Source: Elainella saxicola E1 (GTDB lineage Bacteria; Cyanobacteriota; Cyanobacteriia; Elainellales; Elainellaceae). From it: a DNA stretch of 35,141 bases. The stretch lies in NCBI GenBank assembly GCA_002796835.1, contig LUGL01000045.1:1-35141 (forward strand), written 5' to 3'. How positions within the stretch are numbered: the first letter of the stretch is position 1; every line of letters starts with the position of its first letter. The translations under genes and the position numbers were made by a program. This document shows, one piece after another, positions 1-8,767 of the stretch. The notes beneath the pieces were generated by a model. The model ran no database searches and was not told the DNA's origin. It saw nothing but the letters and a program-made list of their open reading frames with translations.

Positions 1-96
1 CATGAATCAACTCTATCCAAAATTGAAGGAGCATATTGCTATTCTGTTAAAATAGAATTTGTTTGCTGGGTTAAAAAGGGCAAGTGACTGGCAATC

Positions 97-660
97 ATGA
101 CGATCGCACCGCTCAAACTTACCTTTGAGGAATATCTGTCTTATAGCGACGGGACCGATCATCGCTACGAATTGGAAGATGGAGAACTCATTCTGATGAA
201 TCCACCGATCGGCCTCCATGCGCTGATTATCCGGTTCCTCAGTCAGGCTTTAGAAGCTGAAATTCAGCGGTTACAACTGCCCTGGGCTGCCTTACAACTG
301 CTGGGAGTTCGGACTGCTCCTCGTCGCTCTCGTCTGCCTGATCTCTGCATCGTACCACTGGATATTATGCGGGAATATTTGCAGGTGTCTGCTGTCATTG
401 AAACAGGCGCGCTGCTAGCGATCGAACTGGTTAGCCCTGATTCGATTAAACGAGACTATCGCTTCAAACGAGCTGAATACGCTGCTTTTGGCATTCCTGA
501 ATACTGGATTGTTGACCCAGCCCAACAGAAGATAACCCTACTAGTGCTGGTTGAAGGGCTGTACGAAGAAACCCTGTATACCGGTGATCAACTCATCTCA
601 TCTCTAACCTTTCCAGAACTCAAACTAACAGTCAATCAGATTTTGCAGCAAGGTCTTTAA
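97..660 (+). CDS. Uma2 family (DUF820) putative endonuclease
   Basis: A 187-residue protein of the Uma2/DUF820 family, a PD-(D/E)XK nuclease-like fold greatly expanded in cyanobacteria; the biological role is unknown. The family pattern is visible in order: an N-terminal YELEDGEL segment (about residues 24-31), LPDLCIVP (80-87) with the first acidic residue D82, IELVSPDS (109-116) with E110, and the closing FKRAEY...GIPEYWIVDP block (123-141). The length is normal for the family, so the gene looks intact. The ATG at 97 is chosen because the typical family opening (LTFEEYL) follows within a few residues. The neighbours give no functional context: a decayed-looking stretch and a tRNA gene follow. 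Confidence 0.9.
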   Translation: MTIAPLKLTFEEYLSYSDGTDHRYELEDGELILMNPPIGLHALIIRFLSQALEAEIQRLQLPWAALQLLGVRTAPRRSRLPDLCIVPLDIMREYLQVSAVIETGALLAIELVSPDSIKRDYRFKRAEYAAFGIPEYWIVDPAQQKITLLVLVEGLYEETLYTGDQLISSLTFPELKLTVNQILQQGL

Positions 661-1238
661 ACCGCTTTGTCATTAGCCCGTTCGAAATAATAAGGTGACT
701 ACACCCTTTGTCAGTAGTAGCTGTACGACAACGTCAAAGGATTGAGCAACTCTTCGGAAGTATCCTTTTCCAGCGTATGGTGCAATAGAAATGCCAAAAG
801 ACATGGCAATGTTCCTTACGATCAGCTTGTTTTTACAGTAGCATTTTGCAATTTCTGATCAGCAGCTTGGAAAGAGATAGATCAATTGCTGCAAACGATA
901 GGGCTAGAACTCCACCCCAACAAGGAGATAACGCAACGAATTTCGCTGGGGAAGCTCACGAATTCCTACCAGCTTTTGTTGCAGCTGAATATTAGCGGAG
1001 GGTGGATGGTTGGCCGCTAAGACCCGTCGGAAGGAACCGCCTCGGACATTGAATTGAATGGAGAAATTTCGATCGCCGATTGTGGATAGCTTGGTTCAAG
1101 AGTTGGTGAATAAAAGGATGCTTCAACCAACAGGCTTCACATTTCCGAATGCAGAGGGGGGCATTTATCTACAGCCATTCGCTCGATGAGTATTTCTCAA
1201 CTATTTTGAGGATCGGATTTCAGAATCAGTGAATTAAA
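661..1238. other. Gene-poor stretch, possibly decayed coding sequence
   Basis: No intact gene is recognised in this 578-base stretch between the Uma2 gene and tRNA-Thr. Two short plus-strand open pieces look protein-like. One is open from about 871 to a stop at 1018-1020 (contains LELHPNKEITQRISLGKL). The other runs 1058-1189 (43 codons, begins MEKFRSPIVDSL and contains FTFPNAEGGIYLQPFAR). They are separated by stops and a frame change, which would fit a pseudogene, but I could not recognise a parent family. Confidence 0.3.
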
Positions 1239-1310
1239 AGCCGGTGATGAGATTTGAACTCACGGCCGCTCGATTACGAATCGAGTGCTCTACCACTGAG
1301 CTACACCGGC
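1239..1310 (-). tRNA. tRNA-Thr (anticodon CGU)
   Basis: The reverse complement folds as a full cloverleaf of 72 nt without encoded CCA. It has a 7-bp acceptor stem GCCGGTG/CACCGGC, a D arm GCTC-AGTGGTA-GAGC, an anticodon stem CTCGA/TCGAG around loop TTCGTAA, and a T arm GTGAG-TTCAAAT-CTCAT. Loop positions 34-36 read CGT, which decodes ACG threonine. The discriminator base is T, and the 3' CCA is not encoded (TTTTAATTC follows), as is common in cyanobacteria. The gene lies 44 bases downstream of the tenA stop on the same strand. Confidence 0.96.
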
Positions 1311-1354
1311 GAAAGGCTTTACTAGTATAGCAACAGAACGTCAAAACGACCAGT

Positions 1355-1990
1355 TTAGCCATTGACATTCGGGTAAACAAACGCTGCCTGGAAAAAATCG
1401 AGTTCGCACTGCATCGCGTAACGGTAGGTCGATCGCACCAGTGGACTGATCTGTACATAGCGATCGGCCAACTCAGCCAATTGCTGGGCGAGCGGTTCAA
1501 ACTCGTCGCTGCTGTAAGTGCGAATCCAGTCCTGATAAAGATGATCGGGAATGCCGTTTTGGGCGAGCTGTTGCCCCAGGAAAGCATATAGACGCATACA
1601 GGGCAGCATTGCAACTGTAGTTACACCCACCTCCTGGCTCCAGGCCGTTGCCAACAGGAAGTCGGTATAGCGGCGGGTGGCAGCGCCAGGTTCTACGGTT
1701 TGTAAGTCAACCTGCCACTGCTTGGCGTAACTCTGATGCAGTTTAAGTTCCTGCAAAACGCCGCCTGCAAGATCGTGAAAAATATTAAATCCTTGCCAGT
1801 CCGGGACTTTTGCCGCTGCGACACTATAGGCCCGGGCAAAAGCTTCGAGAAAGAAAGCATCTTGTCCGACGTAATAGGCAAACTGGTCTTTGGCCAAACT
1901 GCCATTACCAATTCCCTGGACAAACGGATGTTGTAGGCAGGCCATTGCGAGATCCTGATTGGCTTGCCAAAGTTGGGTTGCGATCGACAT
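1355..1990 (-). CDS. tenA: TenA family aminopyrimidine aminohydrolase (thiaminase II)
   Basis: A 211-residue TenA/thiaminase II-like protein. Enzymes of this family hydrolyse the aminomethyl group of thiamin pyrimidine breakdown products and so salvage HMP for thiamin synthesis in the cytoplasm. Family active-site positions are present: D44 in YYVGQDAFFL, the catalytic Cys C131 in AMLPCMRLYA, and E196 near the C terminus in QCELDFFQAAF. This puts it in the cysteine-containing (TenA_C) branch. The frame is open 22 codons further upstream, but that extension is hydrophobic and unlike the family. The ATG at 1990 (MSIATQLW) gives the normal length and N terminus. The gene lies 88 bases downstream of prk on the same strand. 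No thi genes are adjacent. Confidence 0.9.
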   Translation of the reverse strand: MSIATQLWQANQDLAMACLQHPFVQGIGNGSLAKDQFAYYVGQDAFFLEAFARAYSVAAAKVPDWQGFNIFHDLAGGVLQELKLHQSYAKQWQVDLQTVEPGAATRRYTDFLLATAWSQEVGVTTVAMLPCMRLYAFLGQQLAQNGIPDHLYQDWIRTYSSDEFEPLAQQLAELADRYVQISPLVRSTYRYAMQCELDFFQAAFVYPNVNG

Positions 1991-2078
1991 GCAATGAAAA
2001 TTAGAAGTGAAAAAGGTGAACCAAACAAAGAGGGGCATTGCTAGGCAACACCCCACTGAGATCAGGTTGATTGACGAT

Positions 2079-3092
2079 TTAGTTTCTTACTGCTTTAGCA
2101 GCCATCTTCGCTTCACCGCCCACGAGGCGCTCATAGGTGGAACGCATCTTCAGACCGACCAACACCTGGAATAAGCCTGTCCCGTTGGTGGAACCCGGAT
2201 ACTCTTTATGTTTCAGCAACAGTTCAGTCATTTCTCCATAGAATTTGGTGGAGGTGTTGCTGAGGTGGCTTTCAATGTAGATCATTTCTTCGAGGCGATC
2301 GAACTGGCCATCCACTTCCAGCATCGACACGTTGTTGCCATAGTAGGAATCCGGACCATAGGCCATGCGGATACCGGGATAGGAGCAGGTTAGCTTGCGT
2401 CCGCAAGGAATCCAGTCGATCGTCGAACCTTCATCGAACAGGTAAACTGGCTCAAACCCTTCCACCCCTTCTTTCTGGACCAGTCGCACCCGCAGCACTT
2501 TCCGCTCGGTGTCATTGGGGATCAGCTTGGTCGGCAGCACCTGAATCACTGCATCAGCATATTGCTTTTGCGGATCAATGTAGGCATCAAAGTCGGGACG
2601 ACGAGAGTTAATGGCCGCCAACACGTCTTCATAGGTATGGCCACGCTCTGCCATGTCGCGCTGAATTTTCCAGGCAATCTTCACCTCATCATCGATATCG
2701 AGGTAAACGCTGAAGTCCAGCAGCGCCCGAACCCGCTCGTCATACATCGGGTGCAACCCTTCAATCACCACGATCGGGGTAGGAACAATCCGTTCTGGCG
2801 GATCGATCATGCCCGTCTCATGGTTATAGATCGGCTTCATAATCTCCTGACCGTCTTTCAGAGCTTTGATTTGCTCAGCCATCAGGTCGAAGTTGTTGGC
2901 TTTGGGGTTGAGTGCAGTAACACCCACTTCCTTGCGCTGCTTGCGATCCAGACTGTGGTAATCATCCAAGCAAATCACAGTCATCATATCTTCACCGAAT
3001 AAATCGATCAGGCGGCGAAGAAAAGTTGATTTACCGCATCCGGAGTCTCCGGCGACGCCAATTAAAACCACACGGTCTGGCTTACTGGTCAT
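2079..3092 (-). CDS. prk: Phosphoribulokinase
   Basis: Phosphoribulokinase, 337 residues, phosphorylates ribulose 5-phosphate with ATP to ribulose 1,5-bisphosphate in the Calvin-Benson cycle. The P-loop GDSGCGKST lies at residues 15-23. The regulatory N-terminal cysteines are C19 (inside the P-loop) and C41 (VICLDDYH), and a second C-terminal pair sits in PCGRKLTC. This four-cysteine arrangement is that of plant and cyanobacterial enzymes, which are redox-controlled through thioredoxin and CP12/GAPDH binding. Length and ends match the cyanobacterial family, so the ATG at 3092 is secure. The gene is divergent from petH across a 708-base spacer rich in inverted repeats. Confidence 0.97.
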   Translation of the reverse strand: MTSKPDRVVLIGVAGDSGCGKSTFLRRLIDLFGEDMMTVICLDDYHSLDRKQRKEVGVTALNPKANNFDLMAEQIKALKDGQEIMKPIYNHETGMIDPPERIVPTPIVVIEGLHPMYDERVRALLDFSVYLDIDDEVKIAWKIQRDMAERGHTYEDVLAAINSRRPDFDAYIDPQKQYADAVIQVLPTKLIPNDTERKVLRVRLVQKEGVEGFEPVYLFDEGSTIDWIPCGRKLTCSYPGIRMAYGPDSYYGNNVSMLEVDGQFDRLEEMIYIESHLSNTSTKFYGEMTELLLKHKEYPGSTNGTGLFQVLVGLKMRSTYERLVGGEAKMAAKAVRN

Positions 3093-3299
3093 AGGGTTCC
3101 TCTATGGTCTAAAACAACTGCATCAATTAAAGTTTTCAGAAAAACGGGTTCCGCCGTTCGGAGTTGCTTCCCTTTGCCGACGCTACACCTGCCCAGAAGA
3201 ACTAGCGCAAGCTGCCAGCGAAACTTCCAACAACCCAGCACAACAGGATCCAAGCAACCTAGAGATTCGGGCTGCCAGTAATCCAGTCCGAGTCACGCA

Positions 3300-3321
3300 C
3301 TAGTCCAAAAATTTGGAGTAG
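3300..3321. promoter_or_regulatory. Inverted repeat 1 in the prk-petH spacer
   Basis: TCCAAA-AA-TTTGGA is a perfect dyad at 3304-3317. The flanks CTA and TAG (3300-3302 and 3319-3321) also pair, with one mismatch between. It directly abuts the next dyad. A regulator site or cruciform is inferred, not shown. Confidence 0.5.
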
Positions 3322-3335
3322 GTATTTAATACTAC
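3322..3335. promoter_or_regulatory. GTA-N8-TAC dyad (NtcA-type consensus)
   Basis: The sequence GTATTTAATACTAC matches GTA-N8-TAC exactly, the published consensus for the nitrogen regulator NtcA, and reads the same pattern on both strands. It lies 230 bases from prk and 466 bases from petH. petH is an NtcA target in some cyanobacteria. No TAN3T box is found at the usual 22-23 base distance on either strand, which weakens the call. The AT-rich spacer matches the known preference. Confidence 0.4.
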
Positions 3336-3337
3336 CC

Positions 3338-3355
3338 GGTAGAAGGCATTCTACC
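3338..3355. promoter_or_regulatory. Inverted repeat 3 in the prk-petH spacer
   Basis: GGTAGAA-GGCA-TTCTACC is a perfect 7-bp inverted repeat with a 4-base loop, two bases after the GTA-N8-TAC dyad. No T-run follows on either strand, so it is not a terminator. It could be a protein-binding dyad or an RNA hairpin in a long leader. Confidence 0.5.
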
Positions 3356-3752
3356 AAAACGTGATCCCCACTACAAGGTTGAATTGGACAAGATTTTGAA
3401 CGATCCCCTCCTTAATGCTAAAGGGATTAGTGTCTGAAGGAAAGGGAATTGGAATATAAAAGTGGGAACCAGGAACGCAAAATTTCAGTCTGGGGCGATC
3501 GCCGATGCTCCTAGATCCCCCTTTTTACTGATGCTCAAACAGGCTGAAACTCTGAAATTAATATGAAAATGGGTCGATTTTGACAGTCTTTTCACGCGAG
3601 TCGCCAGTATGGTGATGCAGGGGAAGCGGTTAGAACCTGATCAATCTGACCAGCTTGGTGTGTTTGAGGAAGACTTTGGCAATGCTACGCTAGTACTCGT
3701 TAGTCTAATTGGCGGACTTTCAGTTCGCTAGTTTAGATTTTCTTGTGAAAAT

Positions 3753-3766
3753 GGCGCATTCGCGCC
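3753..3766 (+). promoter_or_regulatory. Hairpin in the petH 5' leader
   Basis: GGCGC-ATTC-GCGCC forms a perfect 5-bp GC-only stem with a 4-base loop, ending 34 bases before the petH ATG. In Synechocystis PCC 6803 the structure of the petH leader is known to influence which of two start codons is used. Whether this hairpin has that role here is inference. Confidence 0.45.
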
Positions 3767-3782
3767 GATTAGAAAGGGTTAG

Positions 3783-5021
<1,239 letters not shown>

Positions 5022-5054
5022 AGCGCCAAAGCAAGCAGCCTCATAAAATCAACG

Positions 5055-5085
5055 AGCCGGAAGATGCAAATTCTCCCGGCTTTTT
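5055..5085 (+). terminator. Rho-independent terminator of petH
   Basis: The stem AGCCGG/CCGGCT (5055-5060 with 5076-5081) continues after one mismatch as AGA/TCT around loop TGCAAAT. It is followed directly by TTTTT, 34 bases after the petH stop. Confidence 0.85.
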
Positions 5086-5117
5086 GCTAGCTGCTTCTAG
5101 AAAATTCAAAGCGAACC

Positions 5118-5465
5118 CTATTCGAGCAATGCTTCAATTTTTTGGCGGTAGACGACAAGCGCAAATTCTCGCTGATGATCCTTTAGCGCATACAGAATCA
5201 CATTAGAAATTTCCGGCGACACCACAACCCGCACTTCAATGCTGGTCGAAGCATAGTTTTCGATCGAAGTTTCCACTGCCTCGGTTTCAGGTTGGCTGCC
5301 AAATCTGCGAACGCGCTTAGCCACACCATCCACTTCGGTCACTGAATAGCCGTACACATTCAGGCTCTTCAGCAACTTTTCCAGACTGCCACGCAAAATC
5401 GCCTCGGTTTGAATCGTTACGAGAACAGCAGGTTGAGTCAGCGAATAATCTTCAAAATCAAGCAT
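5118..5465 (-). CDS. Small PII/SbtB-like protein
   Basis: A 115-residue protein with the order of elements expected for a PII-like (ferredoxin-like) fold. It has a first strand PAVLVTIQTEAI (12-23), a helix RGSLEKLLKSLN (25-36), the segment YGYSVTEVDGVAKR (38-51) resembling the PII/SbtB stretch before the T-loop, a polar loop (about 55-74), strand SIEVRVVVSP (75-84), a helix, and a final strand FALVVYRQKIEAL. It lacks the C-terminal CGPEGC loop of SbtB and the classical PII Tyr51 context. Its ATG overlaps the stop of the SLH gene by one base (TAATG), suggesting translational coupling. The function is unknown; a nucleotide-sensing trimer is inference from similarity of pattern only. Confidence 0.7.
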   Translation of the reverse strand: MLDFEDYSLTQPAVLVTIQTEAILRGSLEKLLKSLNVYGYSVTEVDGVAKRVRRFGSQPETEAVETSIENYASTSIEVRVVVSPEISNVILYALKDHQREFALVVYRQKIEALLE

Positions 5466-6553
5466 TACGGGCGTACGATGTAGTTTGATTGGATCGGCTC
5501 AAGCTTGCCAGATGCAGTCAGGGCCTGATACAGCATAGCAGCAACTTCAGCTCGTGTTGCAGGCTGCTGGGGGTTGAAAACTTTAGTATCTGGATAGCTG
5601 ACCACCAGACCTGATTGAGTAGCTGTACCGATCGCCGGTCTTGCCCAGGTTGGAATTTGCTCTTGATCTTGAAAAACTGCGAGCGCTGGATCGGGATTAG
5701 CAGATTTGGCAAATCCAAAGCCATTCACCAGTGACAATAACACCTGCATTCGTGAGATTGGCTGATCAGGCTGGAAAGTGTTGTCTAAATATCCTTTAAT
5801 AAAGCCAGATTGTACTGAGTCGTCAATGGCTCTCGAACCCCAATAGTCAGACGAGACATCGCTAAAGTTGATCTGGTTCTGCTGGTTGTCTGGTAAAACA
5901 TTGCTCACCAGTGCCGCATATTGAGCCCGGTTGAGGGGTTGATCTGGCTCGAATTTTCCGTTGGCGACTCCGGTAATAATGCCTCGTTTAGACAATTCAG
6001 CAATGAAAGGATAGGCCCAGTAGTCATTGGGCACATCTGTGAAAGTGGGAGCCGCATTGGCCGCAACAGATGGCACCACGATCGATGGAGAAACAGATGG
6101 CTCAGGAACTGACGCTGCTTCAGGGGAGGCCGGAGTTGTTGGGGAGGTTGGCGCCACCACTGTCGGAGCTACCACTGCCGGAACCAATACTGCAACGCCC
6201 CCTACCACTGGACCCAGGGTTGAAGTATTCGCTTGAGGCTGAGGAACAGCTGGAACCAATGCTACAGATTCTTCAGGACTGGGGTTGACCTCGCCCTCAG
6301 CACTGGGAATGGGTTGCGCTGAATCTGTAGATAAATTCGCAGATGACTTCCCAAAGAGAGTCGTAGATTCCTTGTTGTCGCCTGTCAAGGTGGAGAATTT
6401 TTGACCCAGCCAGTTTTCTGTTTTTCGTCCAATTCCCCACCAGAGAATGACACCAATCACCGAGAAAGCGACGATGAGCGCGATCAACTCATCAAAACTC
6501 AATGGATCACGACGATCGGAACCAGGAGAGGGGGGCTGCGGCTGGTCAGTCAT
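5465..6553 (-). CDS. Membrane-anchored SLH-domain protein
   Basis: A 362-residue protein with a short polar N terminus, one transmembrane helix at about 22-42 (ELIALIVAFSVIGVILWW), a long low-complexity Ala/Pro/Val/Ser linker (about 60-168), and three S-layer homology domains at about 170-220, 229-278 and 293-345. Each SLH has the usual pattern FxDV...YWA...I..L...GI..G...G.F.P..P..R. SLH modules bind secondary cell-wall polymers, so the C-terminal half should face the peptidoglycan or outer envelope with the helix in the inner membrane. It is not a cyanobacterial SLH-porin: there is no beta-barrel C terminus. Its stop overlaps the start of the PII-like gene. Confidence 0.88.
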   Translation of the reverse strand: MTDQPQPPSPGSDRRDPLSFDELIALIVAFSVIGVILWWGIGRKTENWLGQKFSTLTGDNKESTTLFGKSSANLSTDSAQPIPSAEGEVNPSPEESVALVPAVPQPQANTSTLGPVVGGVAVLVPAVVAPTVVAPTSPTTPASPEAASVPEPSVSPSIVVPSVAANAAPTFTDVPNDYWAYPFIAELSKRGIITGVANGKFEPDQPLNRAQYAALVSNVLPDNQQNQINFSDVSSDYWGSRAIDDSVQSGFIKGYLDNTFQPDQPISRMQVLLSLVNGFGFAKSANPDPALAVFQDQEQIPTWARPAIGTATQSGLVVSYPDTKVFNPQQPATRAEVAAMLYQALTASGKLEPIQSNYIVRP

Positions 6554-6585
6554 GGTAATGCACCTGTAAATTCTCTGTCTACAGG

Positions 6586-7923
6586 TTATCTTACGGGAAT
6601 TACAGCCGTTGGCAACCCTTCTAGGCTTAATCTTTGTTGCAATTGATCGGCCTCCTGGCGATCGCGGAAAATGCCGACCTGCATGACAACTTGTCCATTA
6701 ATAGTGGTGAGAAAAGCGTTGGGTGCAACCGATCGGACTTTATCCTGGGTCTCAGCACTATCGGCAACCACGACAACTTGATAGGTTTCTGCCTGGGCGA
6801 CGGTGGTAGACGAAGCAGTGGCAGATGGAGCAGTCGGGCGATCGGACGAACGAGACGTAGAACTTGTGGTTGGGGCAGCAGCTGCTTGACGCTGGTTGGC
6901 ATTGCTGGTCGAGGCAGTGGTTGGATTGCTGGTCGGATTACTACTAGTTGGATTGCTGGTCGGATTGCTGGATGTTCCAGCAGGCGTGCGGCGGAGAGAA
7001 GGCGGAAGCAACCTGGCATTGCTGGAATTTGCGGTTGTTTCAGTGACTGGGGTCGCAGTTCCCGTTGCTGGGGCGGAACTTCCAGAAATTGGAGGCACTG
7101 GAGGAACCGGAGCGGTGGCGATATCAGCATTTTCAGGGGGCGGTGGCGGCAAAATGATGCTGGGTCCTCCAGAATTGCTGGCCTGGGGTCTGGGTAAAGC
7201 AGGCTGAGGATTGGGGCGGGGCGGAACTTCTATATTGCTGGGAGTTGGCGGCAGTGAGGGCACTGGAATCACCTCTGGAAGCCCTGGCGTTTGAGCGGGA
7301 GTAGAGCTGGGCGGCTGCAAGATAGTGGTGGACGGTCTGACTGTCGAGCCATTTTGATTAGTCGCCAAAAGGGTTGCGATCGGCTGATCGGAAGTTAAGT
7401 AAATATGTCCGACTGGACGTCCGTTGAATGCTCGTCTGGTCAATCGCCAGCCTGGGTTCAGCACAATGCGGCTAAAGCCGGTCGGCAAACCATTAGTGCG
7501 GCCAATTTCGACATAGGTGTTGCGCTGTGAATTAGAAGCTGCGACCAAAACCAGATCGCCATCCTGCTGGAGCACCCGCAGGCTATATTGCAACCCCTGA
7601 TCTTCTCCGGCTGTACGAACCGAGAAGCCATTGCTGTCCACAATGCGATTGCAGATGCCGGTAAAGTCAAAATTCAGCAGCAGAGGTTCTACATCCGAAG
7701 GATTAGTCCCTGTCTCGCTCCAGCAGGGACGTTTGTCGTTGAGTTGCTCTAAAATTAGCAATTTGTAACCAATTTCCCCACCCGGTGCTGCCAATACAAT
7801 GAAGCGGGTTTGGTCAATTTCTTGCTGATCAAACTGGGCGGCCTGCACCGCAGAACTCAAGCTGCCTGCACTGAAGCCAAAAAGCGCCGAAATTGCCAAA
7901 CGCTGCCAAAACGCCATGCTCAT
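6586..7923 (-). CDS. DUF3747 protein with C-terminal SPOR domain
   Basis: A 445-residue exported protein. Residues 1-28 are a signal peptide ending in VQAA. Residues about 30-185 match the cyanobacterial DUF3747 pattern (FDQQEIDQTRFIVLAAP, RPCWSETG, LLLNFDFTGICNRI). Residues about 195-375 are Pro/Ser/Thr-rich with a repeated SNPT motif, and 378-445 form a SPOR-like domain (TYQVVVVAD...VGIFRDRQEADQLQQRL...TAVIPVR). SPOR domains bind denuded peptidoglycan, so an envelope role is likely; the specific function is unknown. The gene is 32 bases upstream of the SLH gene on the same strand, so the three genes down to 5118 may form one envelope-related operon. GC-rich repeat tracts lie in the linker. 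Confidence 0.85.
   Translation of the reverse strand: MSMAFWQRLAISALFGFSAGSLSSAVQAAQFDQQEIDQTRFIVLAAPGGEIGYKLLILEQLNDKRPCWSETGTNPSDVEPLLLNFDFTGICNRIVDSNGFSVRTAGEDQGLQYSLRVLQQDGDLVLVAASNSQRNTYVEIGRTNGLPTGFSRIVLNPGWRLTRRAFNGRPVGHIYLTSDQPIATLLATNQNGSTVRPSTTILQPPSSTPAQTPGLPEVIPVPSLPPTPSNIEVPPRPNPQPALPRPQASNSGGPSIILPPPPPENADIATAPVPPVPPISGSSAPATGTATPVTETTANSSNARLLPPSLRRTPAGTSSNPTSNPTSSNPTSNPTTASTSNANQRQAAAAPTTSSTSRSSDRPTAPSATASSTTVAQAETYQVVVVADSAETQDKVRSVAPNAFLTTINGQVVMQVGIFRDRQEADQLQQRLSLEGLPTAVIPVR
6923..6966. repeat. Short direct repeat coding SNPT units
   Basis: A 17-base unit (GGATTGCTGGTCGGATT) occurs at 6923-6939 and 6950-6966 with related copies around it. On the minus strand it encodes Ser-Asn-Pro-Thr repeats in the linker of the DUF3747/SPOR protein, a likely site of slippage. 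Confidence 0.7.
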
Positions 7924-8363
7924 GGTTGCTACCTAGGGGAAAGTGTGAGTCACGTAATACAGGAGATTCCGTTACGGTTGTGGAGTTGTTGAGTGCGATC
8001 GGAGAGCCTTGCTTAAGGCCGCTACTAAGTCAGGGTGGCAGATCGATCATTCTGCCAGTTTTATTTGTACAAAACAAAGTTTGATTGATTACAAAATAAA
8101 CAAGTCGGCCTCATTATGCCCTGTCTGCCGATGCTTCTGCCCCTGTTAATTTTTTGCTGTTCCAGTTTAACGAGTGTTCTTACTTTTTTGAGACTGTCAA
8201 CCGGCAGATGAGAGTTCCGTAGTAATTTGATTTCTTCCGCTATGTCTTGTAGCAGATTTTAGCGGCGATGACAATTAATGAATGCACTGAAAAACGAATT
8301 CTTCTTAATATGTTTTGTAGGTTTCAGCCACCCGATCGGGTCGATCAAAATACTGGCGGTGCT
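7924..8363. other. Intergenic stretch without a recognised gene
   Basis: A 440-base spacer upstream of the DUF3747/SPOR gene. It presumably contains that gene's promoter, but no convincing box was found. A perfect 12-bp palindrome ACCCGATCGGGT lies at 8330-8341. A 31-codon plus-strand ORF from 8116 (MPCLPMLLPLL) is hydrophobic but has no ribosome binding site. Confidence 0.5.
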
Positions 8364-8549
8364 TTAGTTGCGATTGGCCAAAATCTTTGAAGCAAGTTCG
8401 ATGCAGGTCAGGTAGTTGAGCAGCCTCAGGATTTCTGAAAGATTACGATTTTTTGCCTCAACTTCAATGGACTCCCATACATTGCGCTCAAAGGCTAAAA
8501 GCTCTAAATGAGTCATTTGGAGCAGTTGCTCAATTAGTTCAGGCGACAT
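8364..8549 (-). CDS. Possible small protein, unrecognised
   Basis: A 61-residue ORF beginning MSPELIEQLLQMTHLELL and ending in KILANRN. Composition is protein-like: Leu/Glu-rich and probably helical throughout (two amphipathic helices), with no signal or membrane segment. I do not recognise a family. No Shine-Dalgarno sequence is visible upstream of the ATG, and neighbouring genes give no support. It could be a genuine small protein or chance. Confidence 0.35.
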   Translation of the reverse strand: MSPELIEQLLQMTHLELLAFERNVWESIEVEAKNRNLSEILRLLNYLTCIELASKILANRN

Positions 8550-8600
8550 TTAGTAAGTACGGAGTTCAAAAAGACTACGCCTTCCATCCTGCTTCTAAGT

Positions 8601-8695
8601 ATTCCTTCGGTATGTCTACCAAAAGGAATAGAACTTTATCAAGATTTGATGAAGGGCCTGCGAGACAGGCTTGAAAAACAGTCGATAAATCTTGA
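8601..8695. repeat. Two consecutive nested inverted repeats
   Basis: First hairpin: ATTCCTT (8601-8607) pairs with AAGGAAT (8623-8629), enclosing GGTA-TGTC-TACC (8609-8620). Second: TCAAGATTT (8639-8647) pairs with AAATCTTGA (8687-8695), enclosing GCCTG-CGAGA-CAGGC (8656-8670). All arms are perfect complements. The pair could be a structured RNA or remnants of a small mobile element; no T-run follows. Confidence 0.5.
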
Positions 8696-8767
8696 AATTC
8701 TTTTAAGAAGGAAGATCAAATCAAACAGAATTTCTGGTTGGGTAGACATCTTGTTCGCCTAGACAGT

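Noticed and set aside
1234-1614. 126-codon minus-strand ORF across tRNA-Thr
   Set aside because: It runs through the tRNA gene and overlaps tenA in another frame.
3616-3629. 14-base identity TGCAGGGGAAGCGG with 15735-15748
   Set aside because: It is a single short match between two spacers without extended similarity, so it is probably chance.
3692-3705. GTACTCGTTAGTCT as a possible NtcA site near petH
   Set aside because: The second half-site is TCT instead of TAC and no -10 box is correctly spaced.
6634-7197. 187-codon plus-strand ORF rich in Gly, Arg and Ser
   Set aside because: It lies antisense to the repetitive Pro/Ser linker of the DUF3747/SPOR gene; its composition mirrors that linker and it has no family features.
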